A stretch of 64,000 bases of DNA. It comes from Nocardiopsis sp. CNT312. Lineage in GTDB: Bacteria; Actinomycetota; Actinomycetes; Streptosporangiales; Streptosporangiaceae. The stretch's first letter is position 1; each line of letters starts with the position of its first letter. Both the position numbers and the translations under genes were made by a program. The notes beneath the pieces were generated by a model. That model was not told the DNA's origin and did not search any database. It saw nothing but the letters and a program-made list of their open reading frames with translations. The stretch covers positions 258,476-322,475 of the forward strand of contig NZ_KI911536.1 of NCBI RefSeq assembly GCF_000515115.1, given 5' to 3'. Below are positions 33,598 to 41,633 of the stretch, one piece after another.

Positions 33598-33611
33598 TGG
33601 GAGCGCTCCCG
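33598..33611. promoter_or_regulatory. Downstream CelR-type operator of the GH6 unit
   Basis: TGGGAGCGCTCCCG lies 91 bp after the first site, inside the leader, mirroring the two-site layout of the GH48 promoter. Confidence 0.8.
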
Positions 33612-33788
33612 GGCACGTTCGCCGGTGGAGGCCGCACGCCCCGACCAACGAGGTGGCCATGCCCCGCTCCCATCCCGTCGTCGAGGGCCCGCAGGGCCGC
33701 GTGCGGACACCGTACGCGGCCCGGGGGCCGCCACCGCGCACGCTCACCTCAACCATGGATCCACCCCCCGACCATGAGGAAACAGCAG

Positions 33789-35597
33789 ATGAGTACACCC
33801 AGACGCGTACCGGGCACGGGCTCGGCGGCGCGCCGCGGCCTCGCCGCGACCTTCGCCCTCGTCCTCGGCGGCGCGCTCGCCGCCGTCGTCTTCCCCACCT
33901 CAGCTAGCGCTGACACCCAGTGCGAGGTCGACTACCAGGTCGCCAACGACTGGGGCTCGGGGTTCGTCGCCAGCGTGGAGATCACCAACCTCGGCGACCC
34001 CGCCGACGGGTGGGACCTGAGCTGGGACTACGCCGGCGACCAGCAGATCACCAACATGTGGAACGCCGCGTACGAGCAGTCCGGTCAGAGCGTGACCGCG
34101 AGCGACGTCGGCTACAACGGCTCGATCGGCAGCGGTTCCAGCGTCTCCTTCGGGTTCCAGGGCACCTACAGCGGCGCCAACCCGGTTCCGACCGAGTTCA
34201 CCCTCAACGGCACGGTGTGCCAGGGCGAGGTCGACCCCGACCCCACGGAGGACCCGACCGACGAGCCCACCGACGAGCCGACGGAGGAGCCCACCGAGGA
34301 CCCGACCGACGAGCCCACCGACGAGCCCGGTGAGCGCGTCGACAACCCCTACGTGGGTGCCGACGTCTACGTGAACCCGGTCTGGTCGGCCAACGCCGCG
34401 GCCGAGCCCGGCGGCGAGGCCGTCGCCGACGAGCCCACCGGCGTCTGGCTCGACCGCATCGGTGCCATCGAGGGCAACGACAGCCCCACGACCGGCTCCT
34501 ACGGCCTGCGCGACCACCTCGACGAGGCACTGGAGCAGGCCGACGGCGACCCGCTGGTCTTCCAGGTGGTCATCTACAACCTGCCCGGCCGGGACTGCGC
34601 CGCCCTCGCCTCCAACGGGGAGCTCGGCCCGGACGAGATCGACCGCTACAAGAACGAGTACATCGACCCGATCGCCGACATCCTCGCCGACTACGAGGAC
34701 ACCTCCCTGCGGGTCGTGGCCACGATCGAGATCGACTCCCTGCCCAACCTGGTCACCAACGTCGGCTCCCGGCCCACGGCCACCCCCGAGTGCGACGAGA
34801 TGCTGGCCAACGGCAACTACGTCGAGGGCGTCGGCTACGCCCTGTCCACCCTCGGCGACATCGGCAACGTCTACAACTACGTCGACGCCGGCCACCACGG
34901 CTGGATCGGGTGGGACACCAACTTCACCCCCTCCGCCGAGCTCTTCTACGAAGCCGCCAACGCCGCCGGGGCCACGCCCGGCGACGTGCACGGCTTCATC
35001 GCCAACACCGCCAACTACTCCGCGTTGGAAGAGCCCCACATCGACGTGGACGGCGTCATCAACGGTGTCCTGGTCCGCCAGTCCGACTGGGTGGACTGGA
35101 ACCACTACGTTGACGAGCTCTCCTTCGCCCAGGCGCTGCGTACCGAGCTGGTCTCGACCGGCTTCGACAGCGACATCGGCATGCTCATCGACACCTCCCG
35201 CAACGGCTGGGGCGGCGACGAGCGTCCCAGCGGCCCGAGCTCGTCGACGGACCTGAACACCTACATCGAGGAGAGCCGGATCGACCGGCGCATCCACGTG
35301 GGCAACTGGTGCAACCAGGCCGGCGCCGGCCTGGGCGAGCGCCCGCAGACCGCCCCCGAGCCGGGGATCGACGCCTACGTCTGGATGAAGCCGCCGGGTG
35401 AGTCCGACGGCTCCAGCGAGCTGATCCCCAACGACGAGGGCAAGGGCTTCGACCGGATGTGCGACCCCACCTACGGGGGCAACGTCCTCAACGGCAACAA
35501 CCCCAGCGGCGCCCTGCCCGACGCGCCGGTCGCCGGCCACTGGTTCTCCGCACAGTTCCAGGAGCTGCTGGACAACGCCTACCCGCCCCTCGACTGA
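33789..35597 (+). CDS. Secreted GH6 exocellulase (Cel6B-like) with N-terminal CBM2
   Basis: The 602-residue protein has a signal peptide ending ASA near residue 41, CBM2 (about 43-145), an acidic Pro-Thr linker of PTDEP/PTEEP repeats (about 149-183) and a GH6 domain (about 185-602). GH6 blocks include VFQVVIYNLPGRDCAALASNGEL, RVVATIEIDSLPNLVTN and GHHGWIGWDTN. The length and order match T. fusca Cel6B, an exocellulase acting from non-reducing ends. ATG 33789 has GAGGAA upstream; ATG 33774 has none. It is first in the second CelR-controlled unit. Confidence 0.92.
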   Translation: MSTPRRVPGTGSAARRGLAATFALVLGGALAAVVFPTSASADTQCEVDYQVANDWGSGFVASVEITNLGDPADGWDLSWDYAGDQQITNMWNAAYEQSGQSVTASDVGYNGSIGSGSSVSFGFQGTYSGANPVPTEFTLNGTVCQGEVDPDPTEDPTDEPTDEPTEEPTEDPTDEPTDEPGERVDNPYVGADVYVNPVWSANAAAEPGGEAVADEPTGVWLDRIGAIEGNDSPTTGSYGLRDHLDEALEQADGDPLVFQVVIYNLPGRDCAALASNGELGPDEIDRYKNEYIDPIADILADYEDTSLRVVATIEIDSLPNLVTNVGSRPTATPECDEMLANGNYVEGVGYALSTLGDIGNVYNYVDAGHHGWIGWDTNFTPSAELFYEAANAAGATPGDVHGFIANTANYSALEEPHIDVDGVINGVLVRQSDWVDWNHYVDELSFAQALRTELVSTGFDSDIGMLIDTSRNGWGGDERPSGPSSSTDLNTYIEESRIDRRIHVGNWCNQAGAGLGERPQTAPEPGIDAYVWMKPPGESDGSSELIPNDEGKGFDRMCDPTYGGNVLNGNNPSGALPDAPVAGHWFSAQFQELLDNAYPPLD

Positions 35598-35637
35598 CCC
35601 GTCCGGCCGGGCCGCGGCACGCGGCACCGGCATGACC

Positions 35638-35665
35638 GGGGCGCCCGCTTCGGGGCGGGCGCCCC
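35638..35665 (+). other. Intercistronic hairpin between GH6 and GH5 genes
   Basis: Arms 35638-35648 (GGGGCGCCCGC) and 35655-35665 pair perfectly over 11 bp around TTCGGG, in a 162-bp gap. Confidence 0.65.
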
Positions 35666-35759
35666 TCCCGGGACGGCGGCGTCGAGGCAGAGCACGTCGA
35701 CCGACCCCGTCCCGCTGCCCCCCTGTGCCCCGCCGGGCACGACCCCCCAGGAGCTCCGC

Positions 35760-37127
35760 ATGATGAGACGATGGGCCACCGCTCTCACCCCAGCGCTGGC
35801 GCTGGTCGCCGCGCTCTTCGTCCAGGTCCTCCCGGCCCAGGCCGACACGGGGTTCCGTGTCGAGAACGGCCGCCTGGTGGACGCCGCAGGAAACGACTTC
35901 ATCATCCGGGGCGTGAGCCACGCCCACACCTGGTACCCCCAGGAACTCGACTCCCTCGCCGGCATCAAGTCCCTGGGCGCCAACGCCGTGCGCGTGGTCC
36001 TCAGCAGCGGTGACCGGTGGAACGAGAACGACGCCGCTGACGTGTCCAACGTGGTCGCCCAGTGCAAGGCCCACCGGCTGATCTGCGTCCTGGAGGTGCA
36101 CGACACCACCGGGTACGGGGAGGAATCGGCCGCCGCCACCCTGGACCAGGCCGTCGACTACTGGCTGCGTGTGCAGGAGGCGGTGGAGGGCGAGGAGGAC
36201 CACGTCCTGGTCAACATCGGCAACGAGCCCTACGGCAACGACGCCGCCGCCAACGCGGGCTGGGCGGCCGACACGAGCGCGGCCGTCGACCGGCTGCGCG
36301 GTGCCGGGTTCGAGCACGCCCTGGTGGTCGACGCGCCCAACTGGGGCCAGGACTGGCAGGGCACCATGCGCCAGCAGGCCCAGGGCGTCTTCGACTCCGA
36401 CCCGCACGCCAACACGGTCTTCTCCATCCACATGTACGGCGTCTATGAGCAGGAGTCGACCGTCGTCGACTACCTGGAGTCCTTCGTCGACGCGGGCCTG
36501 CCGCTGATCGTGGGCGAGTTCGGCCACGACCACAGTGACGGGAACCCGGACGAGGACGCGATCATGCACCACACCGAGCGACTGGGCCTGGGCTATGTCG
36601 GCTGGTCCTGGAGCGGCAACAGCGGCGGCGTGGACTACCTCGACATGGTCGAGGACTTCGACCCGGCCCGGATCACGTCCTGGGGCGAGCGGATCTTCAA
36701 CGGCCCCGACGGAATCGCCGAGACCGCCGTCGAGGCACCGGTCTACGGGGGCGGGGAGCCCACCGAGGAGCCCACGGACGAGCCGACGGACGAGCCGACG
36801 GAGGAGCCCACCCACGAGCCCACCGTCCCGGCGGGCGACTGCACGGCCGAGTACACGGTGGGCAACGAGTGGCCCGGCGGCTTCCAGGCCCAGGTCACCG
36901 TCACCGCCGAGACCGACCTGGACGGCTGGACGGTGGGGTGGACCCTGCCCGACGGCGAAGGGGTCGCCCAGGCCTGGAACGCGGTGGTCACCACCAGCGG
37001 GTCCGAGGTGAGCGCAGCGGACGCCGGCTACAACGCCGTCCTGTCCGAGGGGCAGAGCACCTCCTTCGGCTTCACCGGCACCCGCCAGGACCCGGCAGAG
37101 GTCCCCGAACCCACCTGCACCTCCTGA
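35760..37127 (+). CDS. Secreted GH5 beta-mannanase (Man5A-like) with C-terminal CBM2
   Basis: The 455-residue protein has a signal peptide (1-28, cut after PAQA), a GH5 barrel (about 30-330), a PTEEP-type linker (about 336-358) and CBM2 (about 359-455). FIIRGVSHAHTWYPQEL, LEVHDTTGYGE and the catalytic residues Glu156 (NIGNEPYGN) and Glu253 (LIVGEFGHDH) match subfamily 8 mannanases such as T. fusca Man5A. It would cut beta-1,4-mannan in plant cell walls. AGGAG precedes ATG 35760. Confidence 0.9.
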   Translation: MMRRWATALTPALALVAALFVQVLPAQADTGFRVENGRLVDAAGNDFIIRGVSHAHTWYPQELDSLAGIKSLGANAVRVVLSSGDRWNENDAADVSNVVAQCKAHRLICVLEVHDTTGYGEESAAATLDQAVDYWLRVQEAVEGEEDHVLVNIGNEPYGNDAAANAGWAADTSAAVDRLRGAGFEHALVVDAPNWGQDWQGTMRQQAQGVFDSDPHANTVFSIHMYGVYEQESTVVDYLESFVDAGLPLIVGEFGHDHSDGNPDEDAIMHHTERLGLGYVGWSWSGNSGGVDYLDMVEDFDPARITSWGERIFNGPDGIAETAVEAPVYGGGEPTEEPTDEPTDEPTEEPTHEPTVPAGDCTAEYTVGNEWPGGFQAQVTVTAETDLDGWTVGWTLPDGEGVAQAWNAVVTTSGSEVSAADAGYNAVLSEGQSTSFGFTGTRQDPAEVPEPTCTS

Positions 37128-37130
37128 ACC

Positions 37131-37168
37131 CCGCTCGCGCGGGGGCGCACAGGGCCCCGCGCGAGCGG
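37131..37168 (+). other. Intercistronic hairpin between GH5 and AA10 genes
   Basis: Arms 37131-37144 (CCGCTCGCGCGGGG) and 37155-37168 form a perfect 14-bp stem with a 10-base loop, 3 bp after the mannanase stop. Confidence 0.65.
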
Positions 37169-37200
37169 TCCACCCCCCCACGAAGGAGCAGTGAACGACT

Positions 37201-38274
37201 ATGAGAACGAGGTCACGTACGACTCTGGCCCTCTCGGCGGCGCTCGGCGGGCTCATGCTCGGCGGCGGCGTCATCGTGGCCACCCCCGACCCGGCCGAGG
37301 CCCACGGCGCCTACACCTACCCGGCCAGCCGCACCTACGCCTGCTTCCAGGACGCGACCGGCGGCAGCAGCGGCGGAAACCTGCAGCCCGTCAACGACGC
37401 GTGTGCCGACGCGCTGGACGAGGGCGGCCAGTACGCGTTCTGGAACTGGTACGGCAACCTGATCCCCGACGTCGGGAGCGCGCACCGCGACCGCGTCGCC
37501 GACGGTGAGCTGTGCGGTCCCACCGAGGACTTCGCGGCGTTCAACGCGGCACGCACGGACTGGCCGACCACGGAGCTGGAGCCGGGCACCACGGAGTTCC
37601 GCCACAACGCCTGGGCGCCGCACCCGGGCACGTTCTTCACCTACCTCACCCGTGACGGGTGGGATCCGCAGTCGCCCCTGGCCTGGGACGACCTGGAACT
37701 GATCGACGAGACCACCGATCCGCCGCTGCGCAGCGAGGGCGACGCCGGGGCGGAGTACTACTGGGACGTCGACGTGCCCGACCGCGAGGGCCGCCACATG
37801 GTGTACGTGGTGTGGGAGCGCTCCGACAGCCCCGAGGCGTTCTACAACTGCTCGGACGTGGTCTTCGGCGATGTGCCGGACGAGCCGACGGAGGAGCCCA
37901 CGGACGAGCCGACCGACGAGCCCACGGAGGAACCGACGGAGGAGCCCACCGACGAGCCGAGCGAGCCGGTGGAGGAGTACTGCACGGCCGAGTACACGCT
38001 CGTCAACGAGTGGCCGGGCGGTTTCCAGGCCCAGGTGGAGGTGACCGCCGGGGAGAGTGCCCTGAACGGGTGGATGGTGGACTGGGTGTTCGCCAACGGC
38101 CAGCAGGTCCAGCACGCCTGGAACGCCGATGTCGTGAACCACGGCGCCCACTACGAGGCGACCAGCGTGTCCAACAACGCGGCGGTGGCGGCGGGCGAGT
38201 CCACGACCTTCGGGTTCGTGGGCAGCCGTGACGGGGTCAACATCGAACCCCGGGTGTACTGCCAGGAGGACTGA
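37201..38274 (+). CDS. Secreted AA10 lytic polysaccharide monooxygenase with C-terminal CBM2
   Basis: The 357-residue protein is cut after AEA so that mature residue 1 is His35 (HGAYTYPASRTYACF), needed for the copper histidine brace. The second brace histidine is probably His141 in HNAWAPHPGTFF. The AA10 domain spans about 35-222, followed by PTEEP/PTDEP repeats (about 225-260) and CBM2 (about 262-357). It would oxidatively cleave crystalline polysaccharide, most likely cellulose given the module and neighbours. AAGGAG lies 12 bases before ATG 37201, rather far. It is last in the unit. Confidence 0.92.
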   Translation: MRTRSRTTLALSAALGGLMLGGGVIVATPDPAEAHGAYTYPASRTYACFQDATGGSSGGNLQPVNDACADALDEGGQYAFWNWYGNLIPDVGSAHRDRVADGELCGPTEDFAAFNAARTDWPTTELEPGTTEFRHNAWAPHPGTFFTYLTRDGWDPQSPLAWDDLELIDETTDPPLRSEGDAGAEYYWDVDVPDREGRHMVYVVWERSDSPEAFYNCSDVVFGDVPDEPTEEPTDEPTDEPTEEPTEEPTDEPSEPVEEYCTAEYTLVNEWPGGFQAQVEVTAGESALNGWMVDWVFANGQQVQHAWNADVVNHGAHYEATSVSNNAAVAAGESTTFGFVGSRDGVNIEPRVYCQED

Positions 38275-38279
38275 TCCGC

Positions 38280-38304
38280 GGGGCCCGTCTTCGGGACGGG
38301 CCCC
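38280..38304 (+). terminator. Terminator of the GH6-GH5-AA10 unit
   Basis: Arms 38280-38289 (GGGGCCCGTC) and 38295-38304 pair perfectly over 10 bp around a 5-base loop, 5 bp after the stop. Confidence 0.7.
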
Positions 38305-38401
38305 CGCACCGTCCTGAGACCGCGTCCCGTCCTTTCCGATCCGAGCCCGGAAGGGGCGGGACGCTCCTGTGCGCCGAACGGCGTTAGGTAATGTGTCCCG
38401 C

Positions 38402-39070
38402 ATGGATCCGGTGCGTATCTACAGCCAAGCCCACGGCCGCCTGCTCGACCTGGCCCTCGGCCTGCCCCCCGGCGAGCTGTCCGCCGCCGTCCCCGCCTGC
38501 CCCGCGTGGACCGTCCGGCAGACCTACGCCCACCTGGCCGGGGTGTGTGTGGACGTGGCGGCCGGGACGGTCTCCCCTCCGGTGACGGACGAGATCACCG
38601 CAGTCCAGGTCGCCGACCGCGACGGCCGCGACATCGCCGAGATCTGCCGGGAATGGCGCACCAGCGCACCCGTTCTGCTCGATCTCATGCGCAGCCAGGG
38701 CAGGGCGCGCTACCGGCTGCCCGCGGTGGACGTGTGGAACCACGAGAACGACATCCGCGGTGCCCTGGGCCTGGCGGCCCAGACCGAGCACGCCGAGGCC
38801 CTGCTGGACTTCTCCCTCACCGGGATGGGACGGTCCTGGCCGCAGGAGCGGCCCGCCCTGACCGTGACCGCCACCGACGCCGAACGGTCCTGGACACTGG
38901 GGGAGGGCACCGGGCCGCACTGGCGCGGCACCGCCTTCGAGCTGTACCGGGCCCTCATGGGGCGGCGCACCACCGGCCAGATCATCGCCATGGACTGGTC
39001 CGGCGACCCGGCTCCGGTCGTGGGCTTGCTGTCCCTGCTGCCCGCCGCGGAGAAGCCCCTCGACGTCTGA
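38402..39070 (+). CDS. Maleylpyruvate isomerase family mycothiol-dependent enzyme
   Basis: The 222-residue protein shows the MDMPI N-terminal helical domain (LSAAVPACPAWTVRQTYAHLAGV), a VDVWNHENDIRGALG metal-site histidine segment typical of mycothiol-dependent DinB-like proteins, and a C-terminal domain ending ELYRALMGRRTTGQI. Members use mycothiol as cofactor or substrate; the actual reaction is unknown. ATG 38402 has no ribosome site, but TTAGGTAAT lies about 10-18 bases upstream as a possible -10 region. It is monocistronic and converges on a flavin reductase gene. Confidence 0.78.
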   Translation: MDPVRIYSQAHGRLLDLALGLPPGELSAAVPACPAWTVRQTYAHLAGVCVDVAAGTVSPPVTDEITAVQVADRDGRDIAEICREWRTSAPVLLDLMRSQGRARYRLPAVDVWNHENDIRGALGLAAQTEHAEALLDFSLTGMGRSWPQERPALTVTATDAERSWTLGEGTGPHWRGTAFELYRALMGRRTTGQIIAMDWSGDPAPVVGLLSLLPAAEKPLDV

Positions 39071-39075
39071 GCCGG

Positions 39076-39672
39076 TCAGGGCCGGTAGGGCGGACGCCGC
39101 AGTTCGCTGACCTCGCCGATGGCCGACCACTCGTCGCGTCCCAGCCGCGCCAGCGGGCGCAGGCGGCCGATCTCGGGGTGCCCGTCCGCCAGGGCGCTCT
39201 CGTCGACGGCGGCGTGCACCACCCGGCCCAGGACGAGCGTGCACCCCTCCAGAGGCACGGTCGAGTGCAGCGCGCACTCCAGGACCGCCGGGGAGTCCGC
39301 CACGCGCGGCGGCCGGACCGCCCTGCTGGCCTCGCGCGCCACGCCCACCGCGTCGAACTCGCTGGTCCCGGGCGGGTAGGGCGTGCCGGTCGCGTTGACC
39401 TCGCGCTGGAGCGGCTCCGGGGCCAGGTTGACGACGAACTCGCCGGTGGCCTCGGCGTTGCGCAGCGAGTCCTTGCGTCCGACCGACGTGAACTGCACGA
39501 TCGGCGGTTCGGTGCAGGCGACGGTGAAGAACGAGTGCGGGGCCAGGTTGTCCACGCCGGAGGCCGATGTGGTGGACACCCAGGCGATGGGACGGGGCAC
39601 CACCACAGCGGTCAGGAGCGTGTAGAACGCTTTTCCGGGCAGGTCCTCAGGTGTCCATTCGGTACGCATCAT
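39076..39672 (-). CDS. Flavin reductase family (FMN-binding split barrel) protein
   Basis: The 198 residues match the flavin-reductase-like domain: TAVVVPRPIAWVSTTSASGVDNLAPHSFFTVACTEPPIVQF, then NAEATGEFVVNLA and a VLGRVVHAAVDE strand. Proteins of this type bind FMN and reduce it with NAD(P)H, or act as reductases on other substrates. ATG 39672 lacks a ribosome site; GATAAT lies just upstream, so the mRNA may be leaderless. It ends 5 bp from the converging mycothiol-dependent gene. Confidence 0.82.
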   Translation of the reverse strand: MMRTEWTPEDLPGKAFYTLLTAVVVPRPIAWVSTTSASGVDNLAPHSFFTVACTEPPIVQFTSVGRKDSLRNAEATGEFVVNLAPEPLQREVNATGTPYPPGTSEFDAVGVAREASRAVRPPRVADSPAVLECALHSTVPLEGCTLVLGRVVHAAVDESALADGHPEIGRLRPLARLGRDEWSAIGEVSELRRPPYRP

Positions 39673-39734
39673 AGTGATTATCCCGTATGCACACGGGTGG
39701 TGCGGGGCATATCGGCACCATCAGATTCTCCTGA

Positions 39735-40615
39735 GGGGACCGCCGGCTTCAGCCGGTGGGGGAACCGGGCTTCCCGTGCGGCGGGACAAGGGCATCCGAA
39801 CCGCCGCTAGGCGGTCCGGCGTCCATCACAGGACACGGAAAGTAGACCTGTGGCACGTGTATACTGCTCTCGTGTCTGTGGCTCGCGAGGCTCGCCGGTT
39901 CTCCGGCGGCGTGTACGACCTCGGACTCCACGTCGTGTGGTGTTCGAAGTACCGCCGACCGGTACTCAGTGGACGCGTGGCACAGCGCCTGGAGGAACTG
40001 ATCAGGTCCAAGGCGGACGAGCGCGGTTGGCAGGTCATCGCAGTCGACCTGTCCGCCTTCCCCACACGGGTCAAGGCACAGAACCGCACGCGTAAGCACC
40101 GTGCGGCACAGGCCCGGGTCAACGGCTTCCACGCGAAGGTGCGGCGCCAACGCGTCGATCACCACCACAAGGCCGCCCTTGACCTCATCCGCTCGTTCGA
40201 CGCGATCGCACACGAACGCCTGAACATCGCGGGTATGACCAAGAAGTCCGCGCCCAGGCCCGACCCCGAACGGCAAGGCGCGTTCCTTCCCAACGGCGCC
40301 GCCGCCAAGGCCGGGCTGGACAAGAGCATTCATGAGGCGGGCTGGGGGGTGTTCCTGGGAATCCTCGCGCGCAAGGCTGAGAGCGCCGGTCGTGGGTTGG
40401 TCCCGGTCGACCCTCGCAACACGTCGCGCTGCCCCCGCGTGCCGTGCGGGCACACCGGTGCGGACAACCGCCCGACACAGGAGAAGCTCCGTTGCGTCCG
40501 GTGCGGCTACACCGAGCACGCCGACCGGGCGGGAGCGGTCGACGTGGGTATCAGGGCCGGGCTGGTCCTTCCCGTCGCCTGAGCGGAGGCAGGACAAGCC
40601 CGCCGCTTCAGCGAT
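39735..40615 (+). mobile_element. IS200/IS605-family element, internally deleted
   Basis: The left end carries a CCGGC-TTCA-GCCGG hairpin (39743-39756) and the right end a shorter TTCA hairpin (around 40604-40613), the usual subterminal structures of this family, which moves as single-stranded DNA. Between them lies one fused frame made of the start of TnpA and the end of TnpB. Element borders are approximate, and no target duplication is expected for this family. Confidence 0.7.
39872..40582 (+). pseudogene. TnpA-TnpB chimera from an IS200/IS605 element
   Basis: GTG 39872 starts an intact 236-residue frame. Residues 1 to about 59 are the TnpA start (VYDLGLHVVWCSKYRRPVL, ELIRSKADERGWQVIA), ending before the HUH and tyrosine catalytic motifs. 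From about residue 60 it continues as TnpB (RVNGFHAKVRRQRVDHHHKA, FDAIAHERLNIAGM, KAGLDKSIHEAGWGVFLGIL, NTSRCPRVPCGH). The RuvC-I aspartate is absent and the zinc finger reads CPRVPCG instead of CxxCG. Neither transposase nor nuclease should work. TATACT at 39860-39865 could drive a leaderless mRNA. Confidence 0.8.
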
Positions 40616-41594
40616 GGGAGGAGCCACGAGACTGGTCTCCGCAGACGACGTGCGTGCCGCCGCCACCCGGCTGGAGGGACGGGTCGTGCGCACCCCCCTC
40701 ACCGCGGGTCCCCCCGACGCCCCTCCCTTCCTCGTCAAACCCGAGAGCCTCCAGCCCACCGGCGCGTTCAAACTGCGCGGCGCCACCAACGCCGTGGCCC
40801 TGCTCAACCCGACCCAGCGCGCCTCGGGGGTCGTGACGCACTCCTCGGGCAACCACGGTCTGGCGCTGGCCCACGCCGCCCGTGCCCAGGGCGTGGTGTG
40901 CACGGTCGTGGTGCCCGAGGATGCCCCGAAGGTCAAGGTCGACCGTATTCGCGCGTGCGGCGCACGTGTGGTGACGGTGCCCCCCGGGCGGCGTCTGGCC
41001 GCGGCCCGGGAGCTGGAGGCGGAGGAGCGCCTGGTGTTGGTGCCGCCCTTCGACGATCCGCGCGTCATCGCCGGGCAGGGCACCGTGGGCCTGGAGATCC
41101 TGGAGCAGTCTCCGGAGGTGACCACGGTGGTGGTCCCGGTGGGTGGGGGAGGGCTGGCCTCGGGTGTGGCCACGGTGGCGATGACGGTGCGGCCCCGGCC
41201 CGTGCGGGTGGTGGGGGTGGAGCCGGAGCTGGCCGCCGACGCCGCGGAGAGCCTGGCCGCGGGGCACCGGGTGGAGTGGTCGGCCGAGCGCACCGGCCGG
41301 ACCATGGCCGACGGAGTGCGCACGTGTCTGTCGGAGCTGACCTTCGCGCACCTGTCCGCGCGGCTGGACGAGGTGGTGACGGTGGACGAGGAAGAGATCG
41401 CGCGGGCGGTGTCGGCCCTGGCCCACGGCGCGCGCCTGGTGGCCGAGCCCAGCGGGGCGTTGGCCGCCGCGGCGGTCATGGCTGGCAAGGTGGCCGCGGT
41501 TCCGGGACGGCCGGAGGAGACGGTCGCGGTGGTCTCGGGCGGCAACGTGGACCCGGACCTGTTCGCCCGGCTGGTGCGTCCGGCCGGATTCTGA
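40614..41594 (+). CDS. Threonine/serine dehydratase-like PLP enzyme (start region abuts IS end)
   Basis: Up to 326 residues with the PLP lysine in PTGAFKLRGATNAV, SSGNHGLALAHAA, the phosphate-binding VPVGGGGLASGVA and FDDPRVIAGQGTVGLEIL, all typical of fold-type II threonine/serine dehydratases. ATG 40614 belongs to the right end of the IS element and has no ribosome site. An in-frame CTG at 40632 has GGAGGAG 8 bases upstream and would give LVSADDVRAA, closer to the family start. The true start is uncertain; the insertion may have replaced the original one. A paralogue lies at 48824-49753. Confidence 0.82.
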   Translation: MGGATRLVSADDVRAAATRLEGRVVRTPLTAGPPDAPPFLVKPESLQPTGAFKLRGATNAVALLNPTQRASGVVTHSSGNHGLALAHAARAQGVVCTVVVPEDAPKVKVDRIRACGARVVTVPPGRRLAAARELEAEERLVLVPPFDDPRVIAGQGTVGLEILEQSPEVTTVVVPVGGGGLASGVATVAMTVRPRPVRVVGVEPELAADAAESLAAGHRVEWSAERTGRTMADGVRTCLSELTFAHLSARLDEVVTVDEEEIARAVSALAHGARLVAEPSGALAAAAVMAGKVAAVPGRPEETVAVVSGGNVDPDLFARLVRPAGF

Positions 41595-41598
41595 GAAC

Positions 41599-41622
41599 GG
41601 TTCCCGCGCAGGCGCGGGAACC
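41599..41622. terminator. Bidirectional terminator between dehydratase and purB
   Basis: Arms 41599-41608 (GGTTCCCGCG) and 41613-41622 form a perfect 10-bp stem with a CAGG loop between two convergent genes. Confidence 0.7.
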
Positions 41623-41633
41623 GGACCGTCGTC

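Noticed and set aside
33900..37283. Open frame of 1127 codons antisense to GH6 and GH5
   Set aside because: It spans two real genes and their intergenic hairpin on the other strand and shows no domain.
39685..39740. Target-site duplication around the IS remnant
   Set aside because: None visible, and IS200/IS605 elements do not make them.
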